A stretch of DNA of 64,000 nucleotides from Ornithodoros turicata (Eukaryota > Arthropoda > Arachnida > Ixodida > Argasidae), in NCBI RefSeq assembly GCF_037126465.1, contig NC_088206.1, forward strand, positions 9,585,187 through 9,649,186, written 5' to 3'. Below are positions 33,268 to 45,545 of this stretch, piece after piece. How positions within the stretch are numbered: the first letter of the stretch is position 1; each line of letters starts with the position of its first letter. Below the pieces are notes generated by a model. It was not told the DNA's origin, did no database searches, and saw only the letters and a list, made by a program, of their open reading frames with translations. The position numbers and the translations under genes were made by a program.

Positions 33268-35689
33268 CAGCAACAGTGGCGCGCGTCACTCGCTCAGTAC
33301 GCGTCCCATGCGGGTGTTTCTTCGCAGCGTGTGCAAGTCCATGGCGCGCGCGCGACGATTTGACGCTCGGAAAACGTCCCACGCGGGCCGTCAGGCAGCG
33401 TAGTGTTGAATGCAAGATCGCTCACGCGGCAACCGAGGGTGTGCGTAGAGTGAACACGCAATTATTTTCTTGCGTACGCAAGACGATTACGTACGTCACA
33501 TGTAAGAATCTTTAATAACGCAACAACCGTATAGCATCTAACGAAGCAAAGAGGGCTGGAATAAAAGTTCCCGGTTTGCCTTCAAACACTGTTTACGCTC
33601 GGCTTACTCTGCGCGGCCGGCTCATCTAGCTAATGCGTGGTTAAACTTTGTGGCGTGCAATACTTGCCGGTCAACAGAAGTCGTAGAAGGGTTCTCTGTG
33701 TTTGTGTGTGTGCGTGCGTGTGCGTGTGTGTTGATGGTATGCACTTTTCAGCTCCAGTCAACAAGGACACGCGAGCACACTCCTAGATTAGACCGAATAT
33801 TTAGCAGGAAACGATTAGTTATCGGTAGCCACGGGCAAGATAACTGTCAGAAAAGACGTGCCCCAAGGCGATCACCGAGATATGCCACAGATAAATAGTA
33901 CAATCTCCTATGCCACCCCGTTTTCCATGTCATGTTGTTATTTTCGTGTGTGTCTCTTCGTACACGTGTGGCGGGACAAGCAATGTCGTTGCCACCCTCG
34001 ACGAGTCTTCCCTCGTTGCCCGCCAGTATCGGAACCGGTACCGGAAACGGGAGGTCGGTTCGAAGTGAAGAGGACTGTGCGCCATAAGTTCCTCGTCATG
34101 GAAAGAAGTCACCGGGAAGGACGGGGTGACAGCTTAGTATGTATCCCGAGCTGACTTCAAGAGGAAATATTATCGACATTCTGCTCAGAAAAAAGAAAGT
34201 CTGCCCGAAATCGAAGGAAAACCTGAAACAGCACAGCCGGTCAAGAGATTCGATCACACCACTTCACTTCCGTTACCGCGGCTGTGGAGCCACCGCCAGT
34301 GCGTTGATGCGGAATCCGTCGTCAAAGGCTGCTAATTTTACAGGGTTCTAAGTGACAGAGGGAAAATCACAAGGCTCGCTGAACGGATATAACGGTATAG
34401 TGGACAGCGAAAAAAAAAAAAAGAACTAAAGGCGAGGCAGTTGTGAAACAAGTACAGTGCAGCTTAAGTAAGAAGGCAAGGGAGTGTCAGGAAACGCCAA
34501 CTGCTCAGGTTCATTACCGGTCACTGCACCATTCATGTATGCTACGTTCCATTATGCCTTCCGTAGGTGGTTGGTGGTGGTGGCGCTGAAAGAACTCGCC
34601 GATATCGGCCTCACATAGGTGGGCGACGTCGCGACTAACGCTCTGGGGGGAATGTGCGTCCTGGGACGACTTCCAGGGAGACTGTGCCGAATTGTGTCTG
34701 AGGAAAATCGATTATGCCGTATACGGAATTGAGAAGAACCACACAACCGTGGAATCCGTTGCGCTTTTGCCGACATACTCGTCTCATTCGCCGACGCATT
34801 TTACTTCGCTCGGCGACGGCAGACCGCATTCACGTCTGGAAAACAGTCAGGCGCACACGTTGTGTGGCGCAATCGCACGGTCTAATACGGCATGAGAAGA
34901 ACAAACGCGCGTTTGTGTACGCGCGCCAACTTCGCTCACAGTCGCAGCGTAAACTATGCTGCTGTCATCACCACACTTCGTATATTCATTTGCATGGAAC
35001 GTGGGAACTTTACTTGCACAAGAACGAAGTAGAGTGCAGCTCAGTTCACACACACCGTGTTGACGTCGGGCAAACACAAGTGAATAATCTCTCGAACATT
35101 GAAATCTGCTGCACCATACTGAGTACTCAATTACGAATGTCAGCGGCGCAGAACTTAGTTTGCAGTCGACGCTTTCGATGAAAAACATTATTCGGAGAAC
35201 TATACTGACGGGCTGATGAGCTCGCTCCAAGTAGAGCGAAACAGCTGTCCTCGGCTGGGAGTGCACGACCAAATTATAAAAGTATTCGAAGAAGGTTTGT
35301 TTGGTTCGCAGTGTTCGCAGAGGCGTTTTCATCGAGACTGAAGTCAGCTGCATGTGAGAATGCGTGCAGCTGAGCAGGTAAATTTATAACGGCATTTCGC
35401 AGGCACCGCGTTTCATATTGTATTCCAATGACTCGAACAGGCGTCGTATTTGGTTGAAGTTTTATCGGCATTCTGCAATGTCAGTGGGTTCATAAAAAAA
35501 AAAAAAAAAAAAAAAAACGACGAATAAACGCAAGGAAAACATTGAGTGGCATCACTGAATGCATATGCGGTCTGCGTCCTATGATAAGCAGGGGTGAAAA
35601 AGTTAAGACTTTAAAGTGGTTCTCCGCTTCATTTTTGTCGCAAAATCGATCCGCTTCTCACTTATAGGAAGCTGAGAAACAGTTATAAC
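33268..35689. other. Stretch with no supported gene
   Basis: A GT-rich microsatellite is at 33696-33733 and a 21-base A-run near 35497-35517. Overlapping frames of 155 (plus) and 168 (minus) codons at 34714-35353 lie on opposite strands and resemble nothing known; a real exon there cannot be excluded. Confidence 0.4.
34600..34700 (-). mobile_element. SINE body fragment (family C), minus strand
   Basis: The complement carries GGCACAGTCTCCCTGGAAGT, CCCAGGACGCACATTCCCCC and GTTAGTCGCGACGTCGCCCA, the same order as at 228-352 and 50385-50530. The overlapping small frames are chance. Confidence 0.6.
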
Positions 35690-36644
35690 TAGGGTTCCGC
35701 GTGTTCGATGTTTATTTTTGGGCGGATTGGGCGTATGTTTTTCGATGCTTATTGATTTTCGCGAAATCGGAGTTTTTCGAAGTTTTTCTTTGCGTGTACA
35801 TGATTTACCCGACAGTTATCGGCGAATAGCAATTACAATGTAATTTCAGTGCTGTGCGCGTCTAACGCAGCCTTAACAAGAACAACCAATGCCAATTACC
35901 AGTTTTACCAGTACCAGTTTTACGAAGTACCAGTTCGAGTTCTATAAGTGCTGCAAGAAATGACCGGAAGGCGTTTGCTGACCTTGTTCGTTATACGAGG
36001 ATTCTTCAGATTCACGTGGCGCCACCATTGCACGTGCTCCGATATGCGCGTCGCACCTCTTCCACAGCCCACATTAACCGTCACGCGACAATACTTGCAG
36101 ACGACAGCATCTTCCTTGCCCGGGAGTTCAAAATCTTGATTTTCGCAAACGTAGTCCGAGGCCCTCTTCCTTTTTCTTCCCATCTCGGGCGCCGCGGAAA
36201 GACGGGACCGCCATACGTGGAAAGTGGAGGTGTATGTACTCTCGTAAGCTCTCCACTAAAACAACTAAAGGCCGGTGACGGAGATTCTACTTGACGTCAC
36301 GTCCCTAAAAGGTTCACCAGCGCGGTGGGGCACTTACAATGGAAGAAGAATGAGATTCCGAGCAGTGCTCCCGATCCGGGACAAAAGGATTGACCCTGGA
36401 ACACTCAATGTGGTCGCAGGTCATCCAATCCATAGCAAATATCAAGAAAAGAAGAGTAATAAAGGAAAGCCTGCTTCTGGGCTTGGCATGTTGGAACCTT
36501 AAGCTGGGCATGTACGTGCGGCAATTTACCTGTCATGGTTCCTGGGATGTTCCTCTGTATTTGATGTTTTTGGATTAATACTGAATGAGGGAAAATTTAC
36601 CGGCGTATGTTTTCCGATGTTTTTCGATTAAAACCGAAAACGTG
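35690..36644. mobile_element. hAT element H6 with BED-finger remnant (955 bp)
   Basis: A perfect 8-bp duplication GTTATAAC (35682-35689 and 36645-36652) flanks it. The left end begins TAGGGTTCCGCGTGTTCGAT; both ends hold TTTTTCGATG and TTTTCGATT words. A start of a hAT transposase is kept on the minus strand at 36183, making this the only hAT element here with coding content. Confidence 0.85.
35920..36183 (-). pseudogene. hAT transposase N-terminus with BED zinc finger
   Basis: Starting MGRKRKRASDYV, the 87-codon frame has a basic N-terminus and a BED-type zinc finger: VCKYC, then HVQWWRH (C-x2-C...H-x5-H). BED fingers bind the ends of hAT elements. The frame ends soon after, and the catalytic RNase H-like domain and dimerisation domain are missing. 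It could still yield a small DNA-binding protein if transcribed, but a decaying fragment is the plainer reading. Confidence 0.65.
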
Positions 36645-36652
36645 GTTATAAC

Positions 36653-38392
36653 CTGAAGACCGTCAAAAGACTAGGTTGTCAAGAACATGAAAAAATCGCT
36701 AGTCATGCCTTTGAACCGCTGAAGTGGAGGTCTAAACTGATTATTTACGTTGATACAATGTCATCGGACCAGAGACGTCCCTGTGCCGATTTACTAAACG
36801 TGAAGCAGCTGGCCGCCTCTCCGAGCAGTGTCTAAAACAAGACTTCACAACGAAGAGTAGGAAATGGCTTCAGAACTTATGTGCGCGCGTACACACTCTA
36901 CATAGATATCTCCGCACATGTAACAGCTAGATAATTTATTGTGCCGCATAAGGGTTCTGTACTTTCAAGTTTCGTAGCAAAATTCGAAAGTGTAGAAAGC
37001 GAAGCAGAAAAATTATGTTCTAACTGCGGCAGTGAAAATCTACTTGGCTTCAAACATATTATCACTTATCGAGTCGCGGAAGCTGTGTACTCTTGCGGTC
37101 AATATCAATACGTAGACGAACAGCCCATAGGGCAGCTTTCCCCCCCCCCCCCCCCCCTTTCCGTATATGTCCTCAGACTCCTCACCCAGGAATGCCGTAT
37201 ATGCAGTGGCAGTTGTAAAATGTACACGAGTGGCGCACACTGCAATCACAGCTTGCAGCCCTTGGCAGCCGCCCCTTCAACATGTCGTGCAACCTCGGCC
37301 CTTGGGACACCGCGGCCCACTCCAGGGTGGCCCTTACGTTATGTAGTTGTTTTTTTTGTTTTTTTAAGCGACTGACCTAAATGACTCATTGTGACCCCAA
37401 CTGCGCCCTCGGACATTCCCACAATCACGATCAGGATCGCCATCGTCACTCCGATCATCATCGTCATCTCTCATACTAGACCCCCTTATTTATGGGGTAG
37501 CGTTCCACTCCTAGAGTAGAACATCTCCCCACTTCATCGTCAAGATATACTAATTGTTGTTGTTGTAGTAATAAAATGTACCAGTCTGCGCATTTGACAA
37601 AGCGGACGTGAATGGTGGTGCAACGTCCGAAGACAATGATAATCTTGAGCGACCATTGGTTGAACAGAAACGCGAATCCATCAACGACACATCTTAGTTT
37701 GAAGTGCGTCATAAATTCATAATGTACACACTCTACACGCTGCATTTATGGTTCCCAGTTGTGTTTGACGACTTATTGCTAAGCACACTCATTGACGCGT
37801 ATAGAGTTCAGTCTTTTGTCATCGAGTTACTAGAGCAAACATTGGAAGAAGTATATTCAGCGGTAGTAGGTTTAATAAGGCTGAAGGTGAGGTAAGTCTT
37901 GGTGATGTTTACTCTACACACTGCAACGCGTGCCAATTGGAGGGCAAGCAGATGTGGAACGGCTTGTGTGTAGCAGGGAAGACGTGAGAGCCATGGAAGA
38001 GAGCGGACTTTTTGAAGGGTGCTTCACTCTATGGACGTGTGACAGCTCTTGTCGTGCTTAGCGTCTGGAAAATGCCCTCGACACTGCCATCAATTATGCG
38101 TCTACATGTCGGGCGTAATGATTGCACAAAGTCTCGCGCTGAGTTCAATGACCGTAGATCGTCACGACTACAGGGCGGCAGTAGAGAGCGCTTTCAGGCC
38201 TCGCGTCAAGAAGGCCTCTTCACAGGAAAGGCTTTCCTTTTTTTTTCCTCCTCAAGTGTCAGCTCCAATGCCCCGCTCGGGAACACACGACAGGGCAAAG
38301 GGCAGGTCCCCCATAAGGCGCCTCCAAGAGACTACAAGAGACCTCGTCCATTTGCTGTCACGATTCGTTTCGCTGCGTCTTCTCTTATGGCC
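36653..38392. other. Stretch with no supported gene
   Basis: A 17-base C-run lies at 37141-37157 inside a 144-codon plus frame (36941-37375) that shows no known domain. Nothing else is recognised. Confidence 0.45.
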
Positions 38393-39560
38393 GCAGTGTT
38401 GCACCCGCTACCCGAAAAAGGTAGCGCAATACCGATACGCGCTACCTGAGCAAAAAGTAACGAAATCTCGATATCGTTACACGTACCTAAAAGTAGCGGA
38501 ATACCGCTACCGTTACCCGTAAAAAGTAACGCAATACTTCATGCACTACTTTTTAGGAAAGAAACAAACAGTATCGTTGATGACGTACTTCAAACGTCTT
38601 AAAATAATAAAATAAAACAATATCTCAAAATAATAAATCGACGTCCAATGGAGGTTACACGTGGTTGCCTGAAGGCTAAAATTTTGAAAACCGTTATTTT
38701 ACAGATTTACTAAAGCCTACTCGGTATCCTGCATATCTTTTTCTCTTCCAATAAAGCAAATAAAGCACAAAGCAAGTCTACCGATAAAAGGCCCAGCAGC
38801 TTTGTCACAAAAAGAACTCGGATTGCCCGGAACGAGAAGTCAGTAAACATACCATGGTGTGCTTTTTCAAATTGGACGTTGACTTCCTTGACGCACAGAT
38901 AAAGCTTTCCAACCGAGGCGCATAGTAGACATCTGAACACTACGCTACTGTTTTGTACTGTAGCAGGCCATGGTCCCTCCATTGCAGCGGACAAGAAATG
39001 GCAACTGTCAAACACCTGAGCGTACGTGGTGCAATGCCATGTGGAATGTCATGACTCATAGCTAGCGAGGACGGCTCCAGAATGGAGTGACGTCAGTTTG
39101 CAGACAACTCCGACAATGCACCAAATCTTCAAGAAGGTTCATCCCAAATAGGGAACACGTGGAGGACACATCCTCTTTGTAAGATAACGGCCTCTGTGCC
39201 CTAAATGATTAAATATTGGGCTGTTTGGTGCAGCATACTTTAAAAGCGATAAAACCCCCGTGCCACTGTGTGCCCTCCTTTCGGCTATTTGCCCGGTTTT
39301 TCCAGAATGAGTTGTGATATCGGGCAGCTTGATCGAAGGCAGGCAGAGTGGAGGTTTGATGATAGGTCGAAGTCGAGTTGTCGCGAACCCCAGCTCGGAA
39401 AGTAGCGGTAGCGCTCAAAGATTGCGCTACAGCAATTTTGTAGCGGAAGTACTTCTTTCGTTACCAGTTTAAAAAAATAGCGCGATCTCTACTCCACTAC
39501 CGAAAAAAGTAACAGATACGGTAGCGCCGTTACTAGTAGCGGCGCTACGTACAACACTGC
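38393..39560. mobile_element. hAT-type element H7 with GTAGCG arrays (1168 bp)
   Basis: The ends GCAGTGTTGCA and (inverted) GCAGTGTTGTA are flanked by TTATGGCC and TTATGGGT (six of eight match). Words GTAGCG/CGCTAC and GTAACG are dense at both ends, roughly 38400-38550 and 39400-39550. No transposase is seen in the middle. Confidence 0.75.
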
Positions 39561-39830
39561 TTATGGGTTGCGAAAGGTTGGAGCCCGAAGAGCAATAGCG
39601 GCCTCGTACACTATATGTCGATACTCCTTGTACTGCCACGAGCAACAACAACAAGAACAAATAGATCGTAACTATGGCCTGGGGTGATTCACCGCTGGAG
39701 AGCAGTCCACAACCCCATTACACGTGAAACATGAGATGTGAGATATGAAAATGAAGTTATGTGCAAGTATAACACTTGAGCTCTCCTCGCAATATACAAC
39801 CGACTTCTATCCTTTGGTCATAGCTGTTTC

Positions 39831-40455
39831 CAATGGGTACCCAGACACATCGGCCTGCACGGAAACACCCGCGCAGACACCTTAGCACGTCGGGCACATG
39901 GGGACGGCACCTCCAATAACTGTCTCCTACCACTTTCAGCCTCATCGTGTCGGTTACAGACACAGCGACTCCGTCATAACGGCACTCGGCAGTTTCAAGA
40001 GGACGCTGTCCGACAGAACGATCATCTCCGGTCTATCGACCCGTCGATGGATTTCGTTGCCACACACCACTGCTCCATTCCATTCTACACCGACTACGCC
40101 TTAATGCCGCCAGGACACCTCTACTTCTCTGTAAAATGGGTCTTCCCCAGTCGCCCAAATGCCCCACTTGCGCTGTTGAAGCTGATGTTCCACACCTTCT
40201 CCTCGACTGTCACAGATTCGACACCCCTCGAGCCACGCTGAGACGACGCCTACTCGAGCTGCGGTGCACGGACTTTTCTATGGCCGCCACTCTGCTCGGC
40301 CCAGTACGAGATCATACGCAGCAGTTCTGACTTTCTTAAGAGATTCAGGTCTTGAACTTGAACAGGATCTTGAACAGGCTGTGAACTTGAACAGGCTGTG
40401 AACTCAGTCGTGCAATCTCATTCTTCTATTGCCCCACTCTCACCCTCAAGGCATT
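39831..40455 (+). pseudogene. LINE fragment: RNase H end, zinc tail and 3' UTR
   Basis: It opens with QWVPRHIGLHGNTRADTLAR, the closing motif of a LINE RNase H domain (His and Asp of the active site). A stop follows near 39915, then frame changes. The C-terminal finger reads SPKCPTCAVEADVPHLLLDC (C-x2-C...H...C) near 40145-40205. The 3' part after 40330 (GACTTTCTTAAGAGATTCAGG, GAACAGGCTGTGAACT, CTCTCACCCTCAAGGCATTAAC) is shared with 43402-43505, showing the same LINE family and the same 3' end. Confidence 0.75.
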
Positions 40456-40975
40456 AACGAATCCAGGAATCTTACGAATCCTTCGAATCCTTTCTTTAAA
40501 AAGGAATTGAAAAGCCAGAAAAAAAAAAAACGCTTCAAGTGAAAAGTGCTTTGAAACAGAATATGATACAACTGTTTAATGAAAACTAAATTCAATAATG
40601 CTTCAGTTTCAGGAGAAAATATGCCCATATATAGTTATTCTTAAACGTAATTTATTTAACACGTTGTTAATCGACTACAAGAAATGCATAAATTCTCGAG
40701 TCTGAATTATTTCCATAAAACTAAGCAACAATCACAAGCAAAACGAAGTTTCTTTTAAACTTGTAACGTAACAGTTCCTGCCTGAACTCTTTCAGTCCAC
40801 AGCAATGCAAACAAACAAACAAGAAAACACGTGTCGGCCAATGAGGCTTTCGGCGGACTCCGGAGGCGCCAATTTGAAAAAGAAACAAACAAACGCGGTT
40901 GGTGGATTCGAAAGATTCGATTCGCTGTTTTGGGCACTGGGATTCTGATTCGTGGATTCGGTTTGCACATCCCTA
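40456..40975. mobile_element. hAT-type element, 5' end lost at the LINE junction
   Basis: The right end is GGTTTGCACATCCCTAG, a widespread hAT-type terminus, preceded by GATTCGTGGATTCG words. The left side begins abruptly with AATCCAGG, then ACGAATCCTTCGAATCC words where the LINE ends. The true left end is missing. No transposase. Confidence 0.55.
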
Positions 40976-42530
40976 GAAAAATGTTTTCGATTGGTTATTA
41001 GCTTGTGTGGTACTTTTTGCTTTATCTTCTAGCACATTCATTGCTCAACTTTCGATATCGAAGTAAGTTTTTCTGATAAACCAACTCCAAAACATGCAAC
41101 TTCCAGAAGAGAAAACAAAATATGCGTTAGTAAACCATCAATTATGAAACTGCCCGTATTCAAAGAAGAAAATACATTTAGAGCATGAATTCGAAGCGTA
41201 ATAAAGCCTGAACTTCCACACGAGAAATAATGATTTTCGCCAACTCAGTCTATCGTGGGAGGTACCACGAAATGTTGTTCTGAAATGGAGTTTTAATTGA
41301 CTGAGATTTTCTCAATTAAAGCGTCCTATGATGGTTCAACATCTATGGGAGGTACTGCAGCCTTCTCTTGATGGTATACAAACTGGGAAGACATTAGTGG
41401 GTCTTCTTTCCTTTCCTCTATATAAAAGTTTGTATTGGTTCAGCCAAGACTCGGCTTAACGTGAATAGTTTAAGCCAGCCCTAAATGGGAGACAGCGCCA
41501 CACATTACAGACAATATACAAAGCGCAATAAAAGCAAAACAGAGAAGGTAGTGTGATGTCTGTTAACGTAATCCCATCGTACTTTATGCTTCTTTAACTG
41601 AGAAAGATCATTTAATCATTTAATTCAAAATTTAATCCGAGTAGTTTTTAGGATCAGCAATCCTAACAACTACTCGGATTAAATTTTGCGACGCAGCTTC
41701 GATACTTCTAACTTAAATGTATCCTTTGTAGGGACTATTTTACAGGGTACGCCTTAACAGACCCGCTCTGAACTTTGCTTTGCACATATATGAAAATAAA
41801 AATCCTTGAAATCCTTGATATCGCGCTCTTAAACCACATTAAGACATGGTCACATTCTTCACGCAGAAGGCTGTGCGTCTTAACAACCAACGACTCCAGC
41901 TCCTCAGCCATTCTCGTTCGCAGCACTATTTTTACCGCAGTGCTAACATATCTTCGTTAGGGAGTATGACAGGACTTAAAAGTCGGTCTGCAATTGAAGA
42001 CCTTCGAAATCTCTCTCATCTTTGCCCAATCTATGTGGACGACACGCGCAATAAACCGTTCAGCGAGATCCAAGAAGGAATTGAATGGACATCTTTTTTA
42101 CTGATAAGGAAGAAGTGCCGCACGGGAATCCGATGGAAGATCATAAATCAATTTGGTTGCTGAGAACTCCGATATCTTGAAGAGCCCATAAGGAAGGAAG
42201 TGTTCGTTGCGCGAATACGCGCTATTAATAAACGCCACTGGGCGGTGGTGCGTTGTGAATGGGAGCTTTCTCAACCTAATATGAAGGATTGGCTGCAGAT
42301 TTGGGCATTGCACGAAAGACGTTTACATTTCCATATCTTTCGTTTTTTTACGTACCTACGTTTATACGCTGTATAGCGTTATACAGCCGCCGTTTTCACT
42401 TTCCCCTTTCCCCCTCACTTTCTTTTTTCAATAAACACATTCCCCCCATCATTTTAGTCACTGTCACGTGATGTGTGGCATGCTAATCGTGGTCACTGTC
42501 ACGTGATACTATAAAGCTATGGACCGACCT
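40976..42530. other. Stretch with no supported gene; one strong hairpin
   Basis: The only clear structure is a near-perfect inverted repeat at 41627-41687 (AATTTAATCCGAGTAGTT and its complement, loop CAGC). At 42465-42510 a TCACTGTCACGTGAT phrase is repeated 34 bases apart. Nothing coding is recognised. Confidence 0.5.
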
Positions 42531-42584
42531 ACATGATGGTTGGCAAAGTGTGCTTTGTACGTTCCTGGGCGCGGCACGCCAGTT

Positions 42585-42848
42585 GTAAGCCATTAAAGAA
42601 ACAAGTAAACTCAGTCACCCTGGTGTATATCGCTCGCTGAGCGACCCCTGGTTTGCCAATTCGGAACGTTGCGCAGCTACCCAGAGCTCACGAGCCGCAA
42701 ACACGGCGAAACACGTGACCTCTGGTGCTGTCGCATCGTTCCGTGAGTATCTGTTTCTCTGCGTCAGCCATAGAAGCCATCTTAATCTGTAATTTTGAAT
42801 TTCAAACACGTCTAGTGTCGTTTACTTGTTTCTTTAATGGCTTTTTTC
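42585..42848. repeat. Inverted-repeat (fold-back) element, about 260 bp
   Basis: AAGCCATTAAAGAAACAAGT at 42588 recurs inverted at about 42822-42845. The interior has no second copy. A TATATA-rich tract follows at 42856-42895. Confidence 0.6.
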
Positions 42849-42917
42849 CCCTCATTATATATATCTATATATACATATGTACATATAACATATATGTGTA
42901 CCTCCCCAGCACACCAT

Positions 42918-43505
42918 CAGTACGTTCCCATGCCCCGCCAATGTGGACTCTTCGCAGGCCTCCTGTATGTGACCACGTTCCTGGTCTTCTGAAGAAAAAC
43001 TCTGTACCAGTTGTAGCTCACCAACTTACGCTGGAGCACCTCAACTCAGCGTACTCTCAACGACTCCCTGTGTACACTGATGGATCAGTGTATCAAGGCG
43101 GATCAACAGCAGCCTTTTATATCCCACATGAAAACCTTGAGGTGGCGCACAGGCTCCCCTACGAGCGGAAGTTATCCCAATATCATCGTCATCATGTATC
43201 TCTCTCTCCCCTATGAAACGTCATCTACCGAGTCCGAGCTCTTCGCCATACTGACCGCGTTGAACCACATAGCGGGATCAGCGCCTGGCGCTTGGACTGT
43301 GTTCACGGACAGTGCGGCGGCGCTAGAAGTTCTAGCACGCTATTGTTCCAGAACAATCGTACGGCCCAGTACGACACCACGAACAGCGGTCTGCGACCAA
43401 AGCTGTTTTGACTTTCTTGAGCGATTCAGGTCTTATGAACAGCCTGTGAACTCAAGTCGTGCAATCTCACTCTTCAGTGCCACACTCTCACGCTCAACGC
43501 ATTAA
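42918..43505 (+). pseudogene. LINE RNase H domain fragment with 3' UTR
   Basis: One frame gives LPVYTDGSVYQGGSTAAFYI, the first RNase H motif (Asp). After a frameshift near 43195 another gives STESELFAILTAL (Glu) and WTVFTDSAAALEVLA (Asp). These are three of the four active-site residues of a LINE-encoded RNase H. The sequence then jumps to the 3' tail shared with 39831-40455, so the C-terminal part has been lost. The reverse transcriptase is absent (5'-truncated). Confidence 0.8.
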
Positions 43506-45537
43506 CCTCATGCTTTTCTTTTAAAGTCATCTTCTGTAATCCATCTCATCATTCTTTAACTGTTTGCTACTCATCTTTTCTTTTGTCATCTTTGTCTTTA
43601 ATCTGTCTCATCCTTCTTTCACCGTTTGTTGGCCTATCCTTTACTTCCCAATTCTCTTCTTTATTATTATTCTCTATTATCAGCAGGCCTAGCATTAGAT
43701 AGCGAATTGAAGATAAAAGACTACGTAGCTATAATTAGAGTCACGAATAATCGATGCGAATCGATAATCGATGCCAATTTTTTGGTTACGGTTCGGTTGC
43801 CTTCTGTTCTGCGCAACAGAACTCGGTTAGCGCTCCCGTGTATTGTTTGCTTGGTAGAAGGGAGGAAATTAAGCGCGGTCCCGTTCCTGTTTGTTTTCTT
43901 GTCCAATGCTTGGTCTCACAGGTCTTTCCTCTTTAGGACATCCGGAATTTACTTTGCTCATTACCGGAGCCTTCCATGTCGTAAGCCTTTCTGGCGCCTG
44001 GTCTCACGACACCACAGAAGCACTGCTAGAAAAAAAAAAGTATACTGGTACTGGAGAAGGTAAATGACATCGTTTTGTTCCTAAAGGACGGCGGCCGTAT
44101 GGCACACTAGTCCAAGATTTTTCAGCAGTCGGGCTTTGTCATATTTTGAACATTTCGTAGACAATTGAAACAAATATTCTATTCAGAAAAAAAATATTTC
44201 CAGTGGGGTGTGCTACTCCTGAACTATACCCCTTTACCACATTCCTATCAAATGTCTTTCAAATTATTTGTTGTCTGAGCGAGAGACAAAAACAAAAAAC
44301 AAAAAAAAAAGAGAGTTAAAGGCGAAGAGGTACTAAGCACGAAGATGATTGCAAAGACGAAATCAGAAAACTATTTATGTACTTTTAAAACACAGAGCAT
44401 CCACTATCTGATTCAAGCCCTCCGGATGTATGGCTCCGGAAAATATTCGTTTGTAGCGCGTATTTATTTTAAGATTCCACATCTTATGCCCCCGTTCGAA
44501 GTGTGTTCTGAGTTTTCACAACACGAAAAACGAATAAGAAGTTATACCTGTATACACACAACGATTTCCATGTTCTTTCATTTCCAAAACGGTCATGGAC
44601 GCGAAGAGGGAGCAGCCATAAAAAATTACAGCTAATGATTATGAGTCTCGAGCCCTGTTCTATATATCGCTCGTCCTTATTGAAATACTTCCGCGCTACG
44701 TTCCAAGCTATGCACAAAAGGAGAAAGAGAACGCGAATCACTTGACGATCCTTAATTATGCAACGTGCTAATGGTGGAATTTTAATTTAAGAACTTCTCT
44801 CGGGGGACGGAACATGTTCAAGTACTCATAGTCGCACGTTTTACATTCTTACTTCATTCGGAATGCATATATATTACAGAGATGGATAAGTTTAACTATA
44901 CGCGCTAAATACAAACATAGTCACGCGCGCTGTCACGAATGTTAATATGCAGTACATCGTTAATGGCGTCAGTTCCTACTTACATTAGTAACTCTTTTGA
45001 CTCCTAACGAGTTTGCGACCGTCGAGTGTGACGAAACATCAAAGAGACTGATGTCGAGAGTACATCAACGTACGGTTTACGTAAATACAATAGAACGCGA
45101 GCGCTTTCGCTGTGCGAAGTACACGGGCCGACGATAAAGATGGCACGAAGTCTTGCAGGTTATGTATACATGCCAGTCCCTGTTGCTGGTGTTGCTTTGT
45201 TTCGTGAGAAAATGGTGCAACCTAAGCACGTGGTTCCGAGATTGTGTTATGAGTAGTCAACTTTGGTTACTTTAGGTTTCAGCTGGCGCCTTATCATCTC
45301 ACGCAGCCCCGTAAGCATTGGGGTAGTGGGCCACAACCCAGGTGGCGAATTTCCCCATTCATCATCATCAGTGTGTTTGTCGTGTGCGTGTTTGTCGTCG
45401 TCGTCGTCGTTGGAGTCTTAGTATCAGACTTGACTACTCGGCTATTTCTGGCTACCCCTTCAAGGTCCTACTGAGGAATAGCTAGAAACAGAAAGAAAAG
45501 CGAGATGAGCGACTTTTCAAAGCATGGGTTCATCTTC
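43506..45537. other. Stretch with no supported gene
   Basis: Around 43735-43795, words such as AATCGATGCGAATCGATAATCG suggest a worn hAT-type end. A-runs occur near 44030 and 44290. Microsatellite-like GTCGTC repeats lie at 45395-45410. The 145-codon frame at 43626-44063 is not recognised. Confidence 0.4.
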
Positions 45538-45545
45538 TTCTCGAC

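Noticed and set aside
34714..35353. 155-codon plus and 168-codon minus frames over the same DNA
   Set aside because: Opposite-strand overlap and no similarity to anything known; kept only as an unassigned stretch.
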